The notes below the pieces were generated by a model. That model had not been told where the DNA came from. It did no database searches and saw only the letters and a program-made list of their open reading frames with translations. From DASQUK01 sp963717085 (GTDB lineage Bacteria; Actinomycetota; Acidimicrobiia; Acidimicrobiales; VFJN01), in the NCBI GenBank assembly GCA_963717085.1, contig CAVQVM010000023.1, positions 248,001 to 312,000 on the forward strand: a DNA stretch of 64,000 bases, read 5' to 3'. Shown piece after piece: positions 24,764-32,533 of the stretch (the stretch's first letter is position 1; every line of letters starts with the position of its first letter). A program made the position numbers and the translations under genes.

Positions 24764-24778
24764 TTGGCCAATGACCAA
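24764..24778. promoter_or_regulatory. TTGG-N7-CCAA candidate TetR operator
   Basis: TTGG (24764-24767) and CCAA (24775-24778), 7 nt apart, between the TetR gene and the VOC gene, 33 bp before the latter's -10 box. The neighbouring dyad GCCAAGA (24739-24745)/TCTTGGC (24762-24768) overlaps it and may be the TetR gene's terminator. Confidence 0.4.
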
Positions 24779-24810
24779 TAACGCGCCTGGCCGCGGATCC
24801 CCCGTCCTCT

Positions 24811-24816
24811 TACGAT
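24811..24816 (+). promoter_or_regulatory. -10 box of the VOC gene at 24823
   Basis: TACGAT ends 6 nt before the ATG; leaderless pattern. Confidence 0.5.
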
Positions 24817-24822
24817 CCCGCC

Positions 24823-25728
24823 ATGCCGATCCGCGAGTTCTTCCACTTGATCCACGTCGTCGACGACCAAGCGGAGGCCGATGCCTGGTACGACGACGTC
24901 TTCAAGCCCGAGCGGTTCATCGAGAGGAACTGGTCCGACATCGAGCGGCGGTGGGCCTCTCTGGCGATGATCGGCGACTTCATGATCGAGGTGATCGAGC
25001 CCGGCTCAGCACCAGAGGACCGGGTGATGCCGCTCGGCCGGTTTCGCGCCCGGTTCGGCCAGCACTTCCACTCCCTCGCGTGGTACGTCGACACGGCCGA
25101 CGTGCGGCCGCTCTTCGACGGACTGCGCGCCCATGGGGTGAGGATCGCCAAGTCCGGCGGCGGCATGTTCCCGGATGGTGACGTCGACCCCGGACCGACG
25201 ATCTTCACCCATCCCAAGGACACCTTCGGTCAGCTCGAGTTCGTCGCCCTCGACGACTTCTGGCGCGAGCGGGACCCACGGTTCGGCCCCGACTGGTCGC
25301 CCGCCTTCTGGCGTGACGACCACCCCCTGACCATCGAACGCGTGGCGTCCTTCACCACCGTCGTGAGCGACGTCGCGAAGGCCCGAGCGCTGTTCGAGGG
25401 CCCGATCGGCGGCCGGGTCGTCCACACCCGGGCATCGTCCGTCGCGGAAAGCGCCTTCGTCCTCGTCGGCAGCGACTCGATCGTCGAGCTCGCGAAGCCG
25501 ACCGTGGACGACTCGCGGCTGGCGGCGGACCTCGCCGTCAACGGTGAGCTCCCGCATCGCTGCACCTTCAAGGTCACCGACCTCGAAGCGGCCGAACGCC
25601 ACATCGAAGACGTGGGCGTGCGGGTCGCCGACCGCTCCGGTGACGGGTTCACGCTCGAGCCGGCGGATTGCTTCGGCGCCGTCTACGGCTTCACGAGCCG
25701 TGCCGTCCCGGGTGATCCGCGGCGCTGA
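24823..25728 (+). CDS. Large VOC family protein (two VOC domains)
   Basis: A 301-residue protein with two VOC units: about residues 1-145 (FFHLIHVVDDQAEADAWYDD, RFGQHFHSLAWYVDTADVRP) and about 170-295 (SFTTVVSDVAKARALFEGPI, HRCTFKVTDLEAAERHIEDV). The arrangement resembles extradiol-dioxygenase-like or lactoylglutathione-lyase-like proteins. His85/His87 in the first unit are candidate metal ligands; the second unit lacks obvious ones. It is preceded by a candidate TetR operator and converges with the second TetR gene, 14 bp away. Confidence 0.8.
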   Translation: MPIREFFHLIHVVDDQAEADAWYDDVFKPERFIERNWSDIERRWASLAMIGDFMIEVIEPGSAPEDRVMPLGRFRARFGQHFHSLAWYVDTADVRPLFDGLRAHGVRIAKSGGGMFPDGDVDPGPTIFTHPKDTFGQLEFVALDDFWRERDPRFGPDWSPAFWRDDHPLTIERVASFTTVVSDVAKARALFEGPIGGRVVHTRASSVAESAFVLVGSDSIVELAKPTVDDSRLAADLAVNGELPHRCTFKVTDLEAAERHIEDVGVRVADRSGDGFTLEPADCFGAVYGFTSRAVPGDPRR

Positions 25729-25742
25729 GCAATCGGCGCGGC

Positions 25743-26402
25743 TCAGCGCCGGATCGCGGCCAGGCAGAACTCGACGAGCTGCTCCACGTCCTCGTCGCTG
25801 GGCGGTGACCGCCGGAGGAATTGCTCGAGGCGACCGAAGGCCACCACCGATATGGCGGCGGCATCACGCTCGGGATCGGGACTGCCCGCGCTGCGGAGGG
25901 CATCGACGAGCTGGTGGTCCGTAGCCGGCACGCTCACTGTCTGGCGCACCTCGATGGGCAGCTCCGCGAGGTTGTGCATGGCCGCCCTCGTTTGGCGGGC
26001 CACGGCCCGGCGCTGGGCCTGGGCGGCCACGCCGACGATCCAGGCCCGTACCTTGAGCTCGGAATCGTCAACCTTGTCGAGCTGGTGGCGCAGGTAGCTC
26101 TCGAGGCGGTGGGCCCCCGCCTCCACGACCGCGGCGATGAGCTCGTCCTTGCTCACGAAGTGCCGGTAGAACGCCTGGTTGGACAGTCCGGCACGCTCGA
26201 CGATCTCGGCCACGCGTGGCGCCCGCTCGTCGCCGAGCTCGACCATCAGGTCGAGACCGGCATCGAGGAGGCGCTGGACCTCGTCGATGTATGCGCTCTC
26301 GCGGGCGGCCAGGGCGCGGCGCGCGGTGCGTGCTGCGACGGGGGACGGCTCCGGGACGTCCTGATCGTCCGCGGCTGCCTGCGCCTTCGACGGCCTCGCC
26401 AT
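25743..26402 (-). CDS. TetR family regulator (fatty-acid/steroid type context)
   Basis: A 219-residue TetR protein. A polar N-terminus (about residues 1-38) precedes the HTH (about 40-88: LLDAGLDLMVELGDERAPRV, VERAGLSNQAFYRHFVSKDE). It starts at ATG 26402 with GGGCGAGGTG just upstream; an in-frame upstream extension looks non-coding. It is divergent from the SDR gene, and the shared region holds the GGAAC-N3-GTTCT-N8-AGAAC site that recurs before the acyl-CoA dehydrogenase gene, so it likely controls both. Confidence 0.85.
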   Translation of the reverse strand: MARPSKAQAAADDQDVPEPSPVAARTARRALAARESAYIDEVQRLLDAGLDLMVELGDERAPRVAEIVERAGLSNQAFYRHFVSKDELIAAVVEAGAHRLESYLRHQLDKVDDSELKVRAWIVGVAAQAQRRAVARQTRAAMHNLAELPIEVRQTVSVPATDHQLVDALRSAGSPDPERDAAAISVVAFGRLEQFLRRSPPSDEDVEQLVEFCLAAIRR

Positions 26403-26434
26403 CACCTCGCCCTTCAGCCGGCGTGGCCCGGCTC

Positions 26435-26460
26435 GGAACTTAGTTCTGTCGACGGAGAAC
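26435..26460. promoter_or_regulatory. Candidate TetR operator, site 1
   Basis: GGAAC (26435-26439), TTA, GTTCT (26443-26447), 8 nt, AGAAC (26456-26460). It contains two dyads, GAAC-TTA-GTTC and GTTCT-N8-AGAAC, in the divergent TetR/SDR promoter region. The identical layout occurs at 27357-27382. Confidence 0.65.
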
Positions 26461-26533
26461 CCTACTCCCCTCACCCGGGACCAGCAGGGCACGATGTGTC
26501 ACAGTGCAGAGCAGCGCGCGTGGAGACATGCCC

Positions 26534-27289
26534 ATGACACCAGATCCGTACTTCGACCTCACCGGCAAGGTCGCCCTGGTCACGGGCGGCAGCCGCGGCC
26601 TCGGTCGCCGGATGGTCCTGGCGTTCGCCGAGCGCGGCGCCGACGTCATCGTCGCCAGCCGCAAGCTCGAGAACTGCGAGAAGGTGGCCGCCGAGGCCCG
26701 GGAACTGGGCCGTCGGGCCCTTCCGTTCGCGGTCCATGCCGCCAAGTGGGATGCGATCGACCGGTTGATCGAGGCCGCCTATGCCGAGTTCGGTCGAGTC
26801 GACATCCTGGTGAACAACGCCGGCATGAGCCCGCCGATGCCCAGCCACGAGGTGACCGAGGAGCTGTTCGACAGCGTCGTCGGGCTCAACTTCAAGGGCC
26901 CGTTCCGGTTGGCCAGCCGGGTCGCCAAGCGCATGTACGACGGCGACGGCGGCGTGATCATCAACGTGTCGTCGACCGGTGCGCTCATGCCGTTGCCGGG
27001 CGTCATCCCCTACGGCAGCGCCAAGGCGGCCCTGAACGCCATGACCCGGTCGCTGGCGGCCGAGTACGGGCCGAAGGTCCGGGTCAACACCCTCTCGCCC
27101 GGGCCGTTCCTCACCGACGTCTCGAGAGCATGGCCGCAGGAGCAACGGGAGAAGGCGGACAACGCCCTGGGCCGGCCCGGCAACCCCGAGGAGATCGTCA
27201 CGGCCGCGCTGTTCCTCGCCAGCCCGGCGTCGAGTTTCACGAGCGGTGCGATCGTGCGGGTCGACGGTGGCCTGCAGGTGGGCCAGTGA
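26534..27289 (+). CDS. SDR family oxidoreductase
   Basis: A 251-residue classical short-chain dehydrogenase: cofactor loop VTGGSRGLGRRM (about residues 14-25), NNAGMS (about 92-97), catalytic Ser in NVSSTGAL (about 142-149) and YGSAK (about 158-162). The Arg-rich cofactor region (ASRKL) favours NADP(H). ATG 26534 is preferred because GGAG at 26522-26525 is 8 nt away; ATG 26528 is too close. The stop TGA overlaps the first bases of repeat copy C. Likely part of an acyl-CoA or alcohol degradation set with the next gene. Confidence 0.9.
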   Translation: MTPDPYFDLTGKVALVTGGSRGLGRRMVLAFAERGADVIVASRKLENCEKVAAEARELGRRALPFAVHAAKWDAIDRLIEAAYAEFGRVDILVNNAGMSPPMPSHEVTEELFDSVVGLNFKGPFRLASRVAKRMYDGDGGVIINVSSTGALMPLPGVIPYGSAKAALNAMTRSLAAEYGPKVRVNTLSPGPFLTDVSRAWPQEQREKADNALGRPGNPEEIVTAALFLASPASSFTSGAIVRVDGGLQVGQ

Positions 27290-27340
27290 GCGGATGCTTG
27301 CGACGTGCTGTTTTGTGCCCACATGCGGGCCTATCCGCTC
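27288..27340 (+). repeat. Dispersed repeat, copy C (internally deleted)
   Basis: 53 bp starting within the SDR stop codon: left terminal repeat reduced to GAGCGGAT (27288-27295), then about 10 unrelated bases, then the right 35 bp of the element (CTGTTTTGTGCCCACATGCG to CCTATCCGCTC at 27330-27340), nearly identical to copy B. It lies 16 bp before candidate operator site 2. Internal deletion with preserved ends is typical of MITE-like elements. Confidence 0.75.
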
Positions 27341-27356
27341 GGCATCTTAACGTCGT

Positions 27357-27382
27357 GGAACGACGTTCTTGTTACTGAGAAC
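27357..27382. promoter_or_regulatory. Candidate TetR operator, site 2
   Basis: GGAAC (27357-27361), GAC, GTTCT (27365-27369), 8 nt, AGAAC (27378-27382): the same 15 arm bases and spacing as site 1. An overlapping AACGTCGT-GGA-ACGACGTT palindrome (27350-27368) is an additional dyad. It lies 20 bp before the acyl-CoA dehydrogenase ATG. Confidence 0.65.
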
Positions 27383-27402
27383 GCCATCAGGAGGAACGGC
27401 CC

Positions 27403-28701
27403 ATGGCATGGGACTTCGAGACCGAGCCCGAGTTCCAGGAAAAGCTGGACTGGGTCGAGACCTTCGTGCGCGAGGAGATCGAACCCCTCGACCTCGTGCT
27501 CGGCAACCCGTACGACAAGAGCGACACCAAGGCGCTCGACATCGTCCGACCGTTGCAGGAGCAGGTGCGCGAGCGCGGCCTGTGGGCGGCACACCTCGGC
27601 CCTGAACTCGGCGGGCAGGGCTACGGGCAGCTGAAGCTCGCGCTGCTCAACGAGATCCTGGGCCAGTCGCGGTGGGCGCCGACGGTCTTCGGATGCCAGG
27701 CACCCGACACCGGCAACGCCGAGATCCTCGCCCATTTCGGCACGAACGAGCAGAAGGCCCGCTACCTCGAGCCGCTCCTCAACGGCGAGATCTCGTCGGC
27801 CTACTCGATGACCGAGCCCCATGCCGGCGCCGACCCGACCCTGTTCAAGACCCGCGCCGAGCTCGACGGCGGCGAGTGGGTCATCAACGGGGAGAAGTGG
27901 TTCTCGTCGAACGCCCGCTACGCGAGCTTCCTCATCGTGATGGCGGTCACCAACACCGAGGTCAGCGCCTACCAGGGCATGTCGATGTTCATCGTGCCGG
28001 CCGAGACGCCCGGGGTGAACATCGTCCGCAACGTCGGGATCGGCACCGAGCCCGTGGGCGAGGGCTCACACGCCTACATCCGCTACGAGAACGTGCGGGT
28101 GCCGCAAGACCACCTGCTCGGCGAGGAGGGCGGCGCATTCGCCATCGCCCAGACCCGCCTGGGCGGCGGACGCATCCACCACGGCATGCGGACGGTCGGC
28201 CAGTGCCGGCGGGCCTTCGACATGATGTGCGAGCGGGCCCTGTCCCGGCAGACCCGGGACGGCCCGCTGGCATCGCTGGAGATCGTGCAGGAGCAGATCG
28301 CCGACAGCTGGATCGAGCTCGAACAGTTCCGCCTGCTCGTTCTGCGCACGGCGTGGCTGATCGACCGGTACCAGGACTACCGGCGCGTCCGGAAGGACAT
28401 CGCGGCGGTGAAGGCGACGATGCCGAAGGTGCTCTCCAACATCGCCCAGCGCGCCCTGCACCTGCATGGCGCTCTGGGGGTGTCCAACGAGATGCCGTTC
28501 GTGGGCATGCTGATCGGCGCAGAGAGCCTGGCCCTCGCGGACGGTCCCACCGAGGTGCACAAGGTCACCGTTGCCCGCCAGGTGTTGCGCGAGTACAAGC
28601 CCGTCGACGGCCTGTGGCCCAGCGCCCACCTGCCCACCCGTCGCGCCGAGGCCCGGGCGCGCTTCGCCGAGCTCCTCGAGCACGAGGTCGCGAACTCGTA
28701 G
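27403..28701 (+). CDS. Acyl-CoA dehydrogenase
   Basis: A 432-residue flavoprotein of the acyl-CoA dehydrogenase family: helical N-terminal domain (about residues 1-135), FAD-contact YSMTEPHAGADPT (about 136-148), GEKWFSSNARYASFL (about 165-179) and C-terminal helices with HGALGVSNEMPF and GPTEVHKVTVARQVL (about 385-399). It catalyses FAD-dependent alpha,beta-desaturation of an acyl-CoA, passing electrons to ETF. AGGAGG at 27389-27394 is a strong ribosome-binding site. Control by the TetR gene at 25743 is predicted from the shared operator. Confidence 0.93.
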   Translation: MAWDFETEPEFQEKLDWVETFVREEIEPLDLVLGNPYDKSDTKALDIVRPLQEQVRERGLWAAHLGPELGGQGYGQLKLALLNEILGQSRWAPTVFGCQAPDTGNAEILAHFGTNEQKARYLEPLLNGEISSAYSMTEPHAGADPTLFKTRAELDGGEWVINGEKWFSSNARYASFLIVMAVTNTEVSAYQGMSMFIVPAETPGVNIVRNVGIGTEPVGEGSHAYIRYENVRVPQDHLLGEEGGAFAIAQTRLGGGRIHHGMRTVGQCRRAFDMMCERALSRQTRDGPLASLEIVQEQIADSWIELEQFRLLVLRTAWLIDRYQDYRRVRKDIAAVKATMPKVLSNIAQRALHLHGALGVSNEMPFVGMLIGAESLALADGPTEVHKVTVARQVLREYKPVDGLWPSAHLPTRRAEARARFAELLEHEVANS

Positions 28702-28720
28702 GACCGGTGGACGAACCGAC

Positions 28721-29536
28721 TCACCGGCCGGGACGCGTCCGGCGGCGGGCAAATCGGCCCGGGGTCGTGCCGACGTGGCGGGCGAAGTGGCGGCTGAGGT
28801 GGGCCTGGTCGTGGAATCCGGTCTCGACCGCCACCTTGGCTACGGCGTGGCCGCCGAGGAGGCGGCGCCGGGCCGCGTCGATGCGGCGGCTGATCACGTA
28901 GGCGTGAGGTGAGATGCCGTAGGCGGCGGTGAAGCTGCGCACGAGGTGGGTGGGGCTGGCTTCCAGGACAGAACCCGCCGCGTCCAGGGTGACGGTCTCG
29001 AACAGGCGGGCATCCAGCAGCTGGCGCAGCCGGTCCGCCAGGTGGCGATCCTTGGGGGGCTCGGCACGGTCCGGCCATCCGAGATGGACGCGCAGCCGCT
29101 CGATCACGGCCGCCAGGGTCGCGTCGCCGCCCAGGAAGTCGTCGCGGGCCAGCAGCAGCCGATGCAGGCGATCGAGCGTGCGGTGGAGCCCGGGATCGTC
29201 GATGCACGGCCGATCGACGGCGGGCCCGACCAGGCGCTCGCTCAGCTCGGCCGTCTCGAGGTACAGGACCCGCTTGCGGAACCCGTTCCCGTCGGCGGCC
29301 CGCCCGTCATGGACCACGTGCGGGGGCAACACCGTCACCGTCCCGGAACGGGAGCCATGCTCGCGACTGTCGAGGTCGTAGCGGATGGCGCCCTGGTCGA
29401 CGATGAGCACCGTCCACGTGTCGTGGGTGTGCGGCGGGTAGCGGTGCCCCAGGAAGCGGGCGTGGAACACCTCGCGGACGCCCGGCAGCGCCGGCCGCCA
29501 GGCCCGCACATGTTCCGCTGCCGTGGTCCGCGGCAC
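28721..29536 (-). CDS. AraC family regulator
   Basis: A 271-residue AraC protein: N-terminal cupin-like sensor (about residues 10-110; GHRYPPHTHDTWTVLIVDQG, VLPPHVVHDG) and C-terminal double HTH (about 165-265; ASPTHLVRSFTAAYGISPHA, AVETGFHDQAHLSRHFARHV). Start is GTG 29536, set by TACGTT (29545-29550, minus strand) 8 nt upstream. It is divergent from the DUF2000 gene at 29582, its likeliest target. Confidence 0.88.
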   Translation of the reverse strand: MPRTTAAEHVRAWRPALPGVREVFHARFLGHRYPPHTHDTWTVLIVDQGAIRYDLDSREHGSRSGTVTVLPPHVVHDGRAADGNGFRKRVLYLETAELSERLVGPAVDRPCIDDPGLHRTLDRLHRLLLARDDFLGGDATLAAVIERLRVHLGWPDRAEPPKDRHLADRLRQLLDARLFETVTLDAAGSVLEASPTHLVRSFTAAYGISPHAYVISRRIDAARRRLLGGHAVAKVAVETGFHDQAHLSRHFARHVGTTPGRFARRRTRPGR

Positions 29537-29544
29537 GCGCGAAG

Positions 29545-29550
29545 AACGTA
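29545..29550 (-). promoter_or_regulatory. -10 box of the AraC gene
   Basis: TACGTT on the minus strand, 8 nt before GTG 29536. Confidence 0.4.
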
Positions 29551-29581
29551 CAAGACCTGGTCGGTCGGCCGGCGGTGAGAT

Positions 29582-29998
29582 ATGTGCGTGGAAGACGAGA
29601 CGAAGATCGCCGTTGTCGTCCGCGACGACCTCGAGACCTGGCAGAAGCTCAACGTCACCGCGTTCGTGGCCAGTGGCATGGGGACCTCGGCGCCCGAACT
29701 GATCGGCCGTCCCTACGAGGACGCGTCCGGGCTGAAGTACCACCCGATGTTCGGGATCCCGGTCCTCGTGTTCGCCGCCGGGGCCCGTGACCTGCGCCGC
29801 GCGTTCGACAGGGCCAGGGCGCGCGGCCTGGTCATGGCGGTGTACACGGACGACCTGTTCAGCACCGGCAACGACGTCGACAACCGGGCGGCCGTCGCCG
29901 CCGTGGCGACCGACGACCTCGACCTGGCCGGCTTCGCCGTGGCGGGCGACCGCCGAACGGTCGACAAGGCACTCGACAAGCTCCGGCTCCACGCGTAG
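29582..29998 (+). CDS. DUF2000 family protein
   Basis: A 138-residue protein matching DUF2000: KIAVVVRDDLETWQKLNVTA (about residues 8-27), GLKYHPMFGIPVLVFAA (about 50-66) and VYTDDLFSTGNDVDNRAAV (about 87-105). The family has a peptidyl-tRNA-hydrolase-2-like fold, but no enzyme activity is established. It is divergent from an AraC regulator, an association often seen for DUF2000 genes. Stand-alone; no membrane segment. Confidence 0.85.
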   Translation: MCVEDETKIAVVVRDDLETWQKLNVTAFVASGMGTSAPELIGRPYEDASGLKYHPMFGIPVLVFAAGARDLRRAFDRARARGLVMAVYTDDLFSTGNDVDNRAAVAAVATDDLDLAGFAVAGDRRTVDKALDKLRLHA

Positions 29999-30000
29999 GA

Positions 30001-30024
30001 CCGCGGCGTCCGGCTCGGCCGCGG
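30001..30024. terminator. Possible bidirectional terminator
   Basis: Two CCGCGG palindromes (30001-30006 and 30019-30024) can pair around a 12-nt loop in the gap between convergent genes. Weak evidence. Confidence 0.3.
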
Positions 30025-30026
30025 GT

Positions 30027-31325
30027 TCAGTTCTTGGGCAGGTCCCGGAACGGCACGCCCCGGTCGGTGCGCGGCTCGCGTGGTAGGCCGAGCACACGTT
30101 CGCCGACGATGTTGCGCTGGATCTGGTCGGACCCCCCGTAGATCGGTGGCCCCTGGGCGAAGAGCGCGCCCTCCATCAACCCACCGAGGTCGGCGATGCC
30201 GGTCTCCGCCTCAGCGGCCGCTACGGCCGGCGGGTCGTAGCCGTGGAGCATCCCCGCCGCCTGCAGCACGGCGAACGTCAGGTCGCGCCCCAGGCGGATC
30301 GCATGGTTCTGCGCCATCTTGGCGAGGTTCGGCAGGCCGGGCAGCTCTCGACCCGACTCCTGCAGGGCGCGGGCCCGCCGGCTGGTCAGGGCGAGGAGCC
30401 GTTCGAGCGTGTAGAGCCGGACGAGGCCCTGGCGAACGGCGGGGTCGGAGTTGCGCCCCGCCTCGCGCGCCAGTGCGGCGAGGCGCTGCGAGTCACCCGG
30501 CCGCGCGGCGACCGACGGTGCGTCAGCGCCGGGGGCGACGACGAAGGCGCCCGCGGGAAGGTCGAGATCGCCGGCGATCGGGCCCGGCCTCGCGGTCGTG
30601 GTCGCGCCCCAGCCCCCCGAGAGGGCGCGCTCGAATGCGAGCGTCGTGTTGGCCACGGTCCAGCCCTTGCCCTCACCGCCGACGAGATCGTCGGCGGGCA
30701 CGCGGGCATCGGTGATGAACACCTCGTTGAAGAACCTGCGGCCGGTCATCTCTCGCAGGGGACGAACCTCGATGCCGGGCTGGTCCATGCGGATGAGGAA
30801 GTAGGAGATCCCGGCGTGCTTGGGCACGTCCACGTTCGTGCGTGCGACCAGCATCGCCTTGTTGGCGACGTGGCCGCCCGACGTCCACACCTTCTGACCG
30901 TTGACGACCCAGTAGTCGCCGTCCCGCACCGCGAAGGTCTGGAGCCCCGCGAGGTCGGACCCGGCATTCGGTTCGCTGAACAGCTGGCAATATCCATCGC
31001 CGCCGGTCACCATCCCCCGCAGGTGCCGCCGCTTCTGGTCGTCCGTGCCGTGGACCAGGAGCGTGGGACCCGCCATACCGGTCGCAAACCCAGCCGGGCC
31101 GGGGACCGCGCCGATCCGTTGGATCGCTACCGACACGGCGAGCCCCTCGGCGCGCGACAAGCCCCTCCCGTACCACTCACGCGGCCAGTGGGCCTGCGCC
31201 CATCCCGACTCCCCCAGCCGCTGCCACCACTCGCCCAGTGACAGCTGCGGATCCCAGTTGACCTCCAACCACGCGGACAACTCGCCGAGCACGGCGTCGA
31301 CGTCACTCGCAGATGTCACCGTCAT
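30027..31325 (-). CDS. Acyl-CoA dehydrogenase
   Basis: A 432-residue acyl-CoA dehydrogenase, only distantly like the one at 27403. Diagnostic segments: QLFSEPNAGSDLAGLQTFAV (about residues 113-132), WVVNGQKVWTSGGHVA (about 138-153), MTGRRFFNEVFITDARVP (about 192-209) and the C-terminal GGSDQIQRNIVGERVLGLPR (about 400-419). The type is common in steroid and branched-acyl catabolism of actinobacteria. Start ATG 31325 follows GGGAAGG by about 9 nt. No partner dehydrogenase subunit is adjacent. Confidence 0.92.
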   Translation of the reverse strand: MTVTSASDVDAVLGELSAWLEVNWDPQLSLGEWWQRLGESGWAQAHWPREWYGRGLSRAEGLAVSVAIQRIGAVPGPAGFATGMAGPTLLVHGTDDQKRRHLRGMVTGGDGYCQLFSEPNAGSDLAGLQTFAVRDGDYWVVNGQKVWTSGGHVANKAMLVARTNVDVPKHAGISYFLIRMDQPGIEVRPLREMTGRRFFNEVFITDARVPADDLVGGEGKGWTVANTTLAFERALSGGWGATTTARPGPIAGDLDLPAGAFVVAPGADAPSVAARPGDSQRLAALAREAGRNSDPAVRQGLVRLYTLERLLALTSRRARALQESGRELPGLPNLAKMAQNHAIRLGRDLTFAVLQAAGMLHGYDPPAVAAAEAETGIADLGGLMEGALFAQGPPIYGGSDQIQRNIVGERVLGLPREPRTDRGVPFRDLPKN

Positions 31326-31456
31326 CCAGCGACCTTCCCCTGCCGGGAACAGCCTCGGCATGGTAGGCGGGGGATATGGACTACGCCCAAATGTTGCCGC
31401 CCGGGCGCTCCATACCCGGTGACTTTGCGGTCCCGCCCGCCGGGGCCGCTCCTCCG

Positions 31457-31462
31457 TACCAT
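31457..31462 (+). promoter_or_regulatory. -10 box of the VOC gene at 31469
   Basis: TACCAT ends 6 nt before the ATG at 31469 and supports this start over longer in-frame alternatives. Confidence 0.45.
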
Positions 31463-31468
31463 GGGGCC

Positions 31469-31876
31469 ATGCGACCACAGCCACTCGTCGCGGTCCGCGA
31501 CGTCGAAGCGAGCAGCCGTTGGTACCAGACGCTCCTCGGCTGTGCGAGCGCCCACGGGGGACGCGAGTACGAACGCCTCGTCGCGGACGGCAGGCTCATC
31601 CTCCAGCTTCACAACTGGGAGGTCGACCACCACCACGGCCCCATCGGCGACCCGGACCTCCGGCCGTACGGCAACGGGGTGCTGCTCTGGTTCGAGGTCG
31701 ACGACTTCGATGCCGCCGTTCAGCGCGCCGGTGAGCTGGGTGCCGAGGTCGTCCAGCCGCCGCACCGCAATCCCCCCGAGGGCGAGCCGGGAGGGCCCGC
31801 CCATCGCGAGATCTGGGTCAAGGACCTCGACGGCTACACCGTGGTGGTCGCGAGCCCGGACGGCGAGGCCGCCTGA
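31469..31876 (+). CDS. VOC family protein
   Basis: A 135-residue single-chain VOC protein: PLVAVRDVEASSRWYQTLLG (about residues 5-24) opens the first module; GVLLWFEVDDFDAAVQRAGE (about 67-86) the second; the end IWVKDLDGYTVVVASPDG is typical. It resembles bleomycin-resistance/glyoxalase-like binding or lyase proteins. No metal-ligand set is obvious enough to call the reaction. It stands between divergent and convergent unrelated genes. Confidence 0.82.
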   Translation: MRPQPLVAVRDVEASSRWYQTLLGCASAHGGREYERLVADGRLILQLHNWEVDHHHGPIGDPDLRPYGNGVLLWFEVDDFDAAVQRAGELGAEVVQPPHRNPPEGEPGGPAHREIWVKDLDGYTVVVASPDGEAA

Positions 31877-31891
31877 CGCGCATGGGCCCCG

Positions 31892-32341
31892 TCAGTTGGC
31901 GGGTCGGTCGATCTGTTCGACGAGCTTCCGGGGGGCGAGGGCGCAGTAGCTCTCGATGATGAGCTCGGTGACCTCGTCCCAGTTCACGTCGGCGTCGAGC
32001 ACCATGCCGACCAGGTTGGCTCCCCACGCGGGCCGGAAGAACGGATGGCCGGCACTACGAAGGGCATCGAGCTCCGGTCCCGACGATCGGAACGTCATCA
32101 CGGTGACCGGGCCGTCCACGAAGTCGACGGTGAGGACGTGGGCGTACATCCGGTTGCGGACGCGCCACTGGGTCCCCGCCCAAACCTGCTTCTCGACAGA
32201 CTCGGGCAGACCGAGGCACACCGACCGCAGCTCGGCGACCACGGCGGCGGGGACGTCCGCGTACTCGGTCGGGTCCAGGGCGAGCGACGACGCGCGCCCC
32301 AGGTGACGAAGCCGGTCCTCGTCAGGCTGATCCACACCCAT
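31892..32341 (-). CDS. MmcQ/YjbR-like protein
   Basis: A 149-residue protein with the YjbR signature: CLGLPESVEKQVWAGTQWRV (about residues 42-61, the family's GxxExxxWG-type start) and the conserved end GANLVGMVLDADVNWDEVTE LIIESY split over about residues 106-131. The fold is a double-wing DNA-binding-like domain of unknown role, often near TetR/VOC genes. GGGAGG lies just before the ATG at 32341. It is divergent from the arylamine N-acetyltransferase gene. Confidence 0.82.
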   Translation of the reverse strand: MGVDQPDEDRLRHLGRASSLALDPTEYADVPAAVVAELRSVCLGLPESVEKQVWAGTQWRVRNRMYAHVLTVDFVDGPVTVMTFRSSGPELDALRSAGHPFFRPAWGANLVGMVLDADVNWDEVTELIIESYCALAPRKLVEQIDRPAN

Positions 32342-32533
32342 GCCTCCCGGTCATGCATCCACCGATGAGCTTGCGCTCGCGTCTCCGTCTACACACAGCG
32401 TGGCACGCGATCTGATCGTCACCGAGAACATCACCATCGAGGCACCCCGCTACGAGCTGGCGCTGGTGGGGACCCACGCGTTCACGTCCGGCATCGTCCT
32501 GTTGCGCTATCGGGCCTCCGGCAGGTAGTCAGC

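Noticed and set aside
32340..32528. 62-codon open frame between the YjbR-like and NAT genes
   Set aside because: No ribosome-binding site or -10 box at a useful distance, no recognisable motif, and it starts inside the YjbR start codon region; not enough to call a gene.
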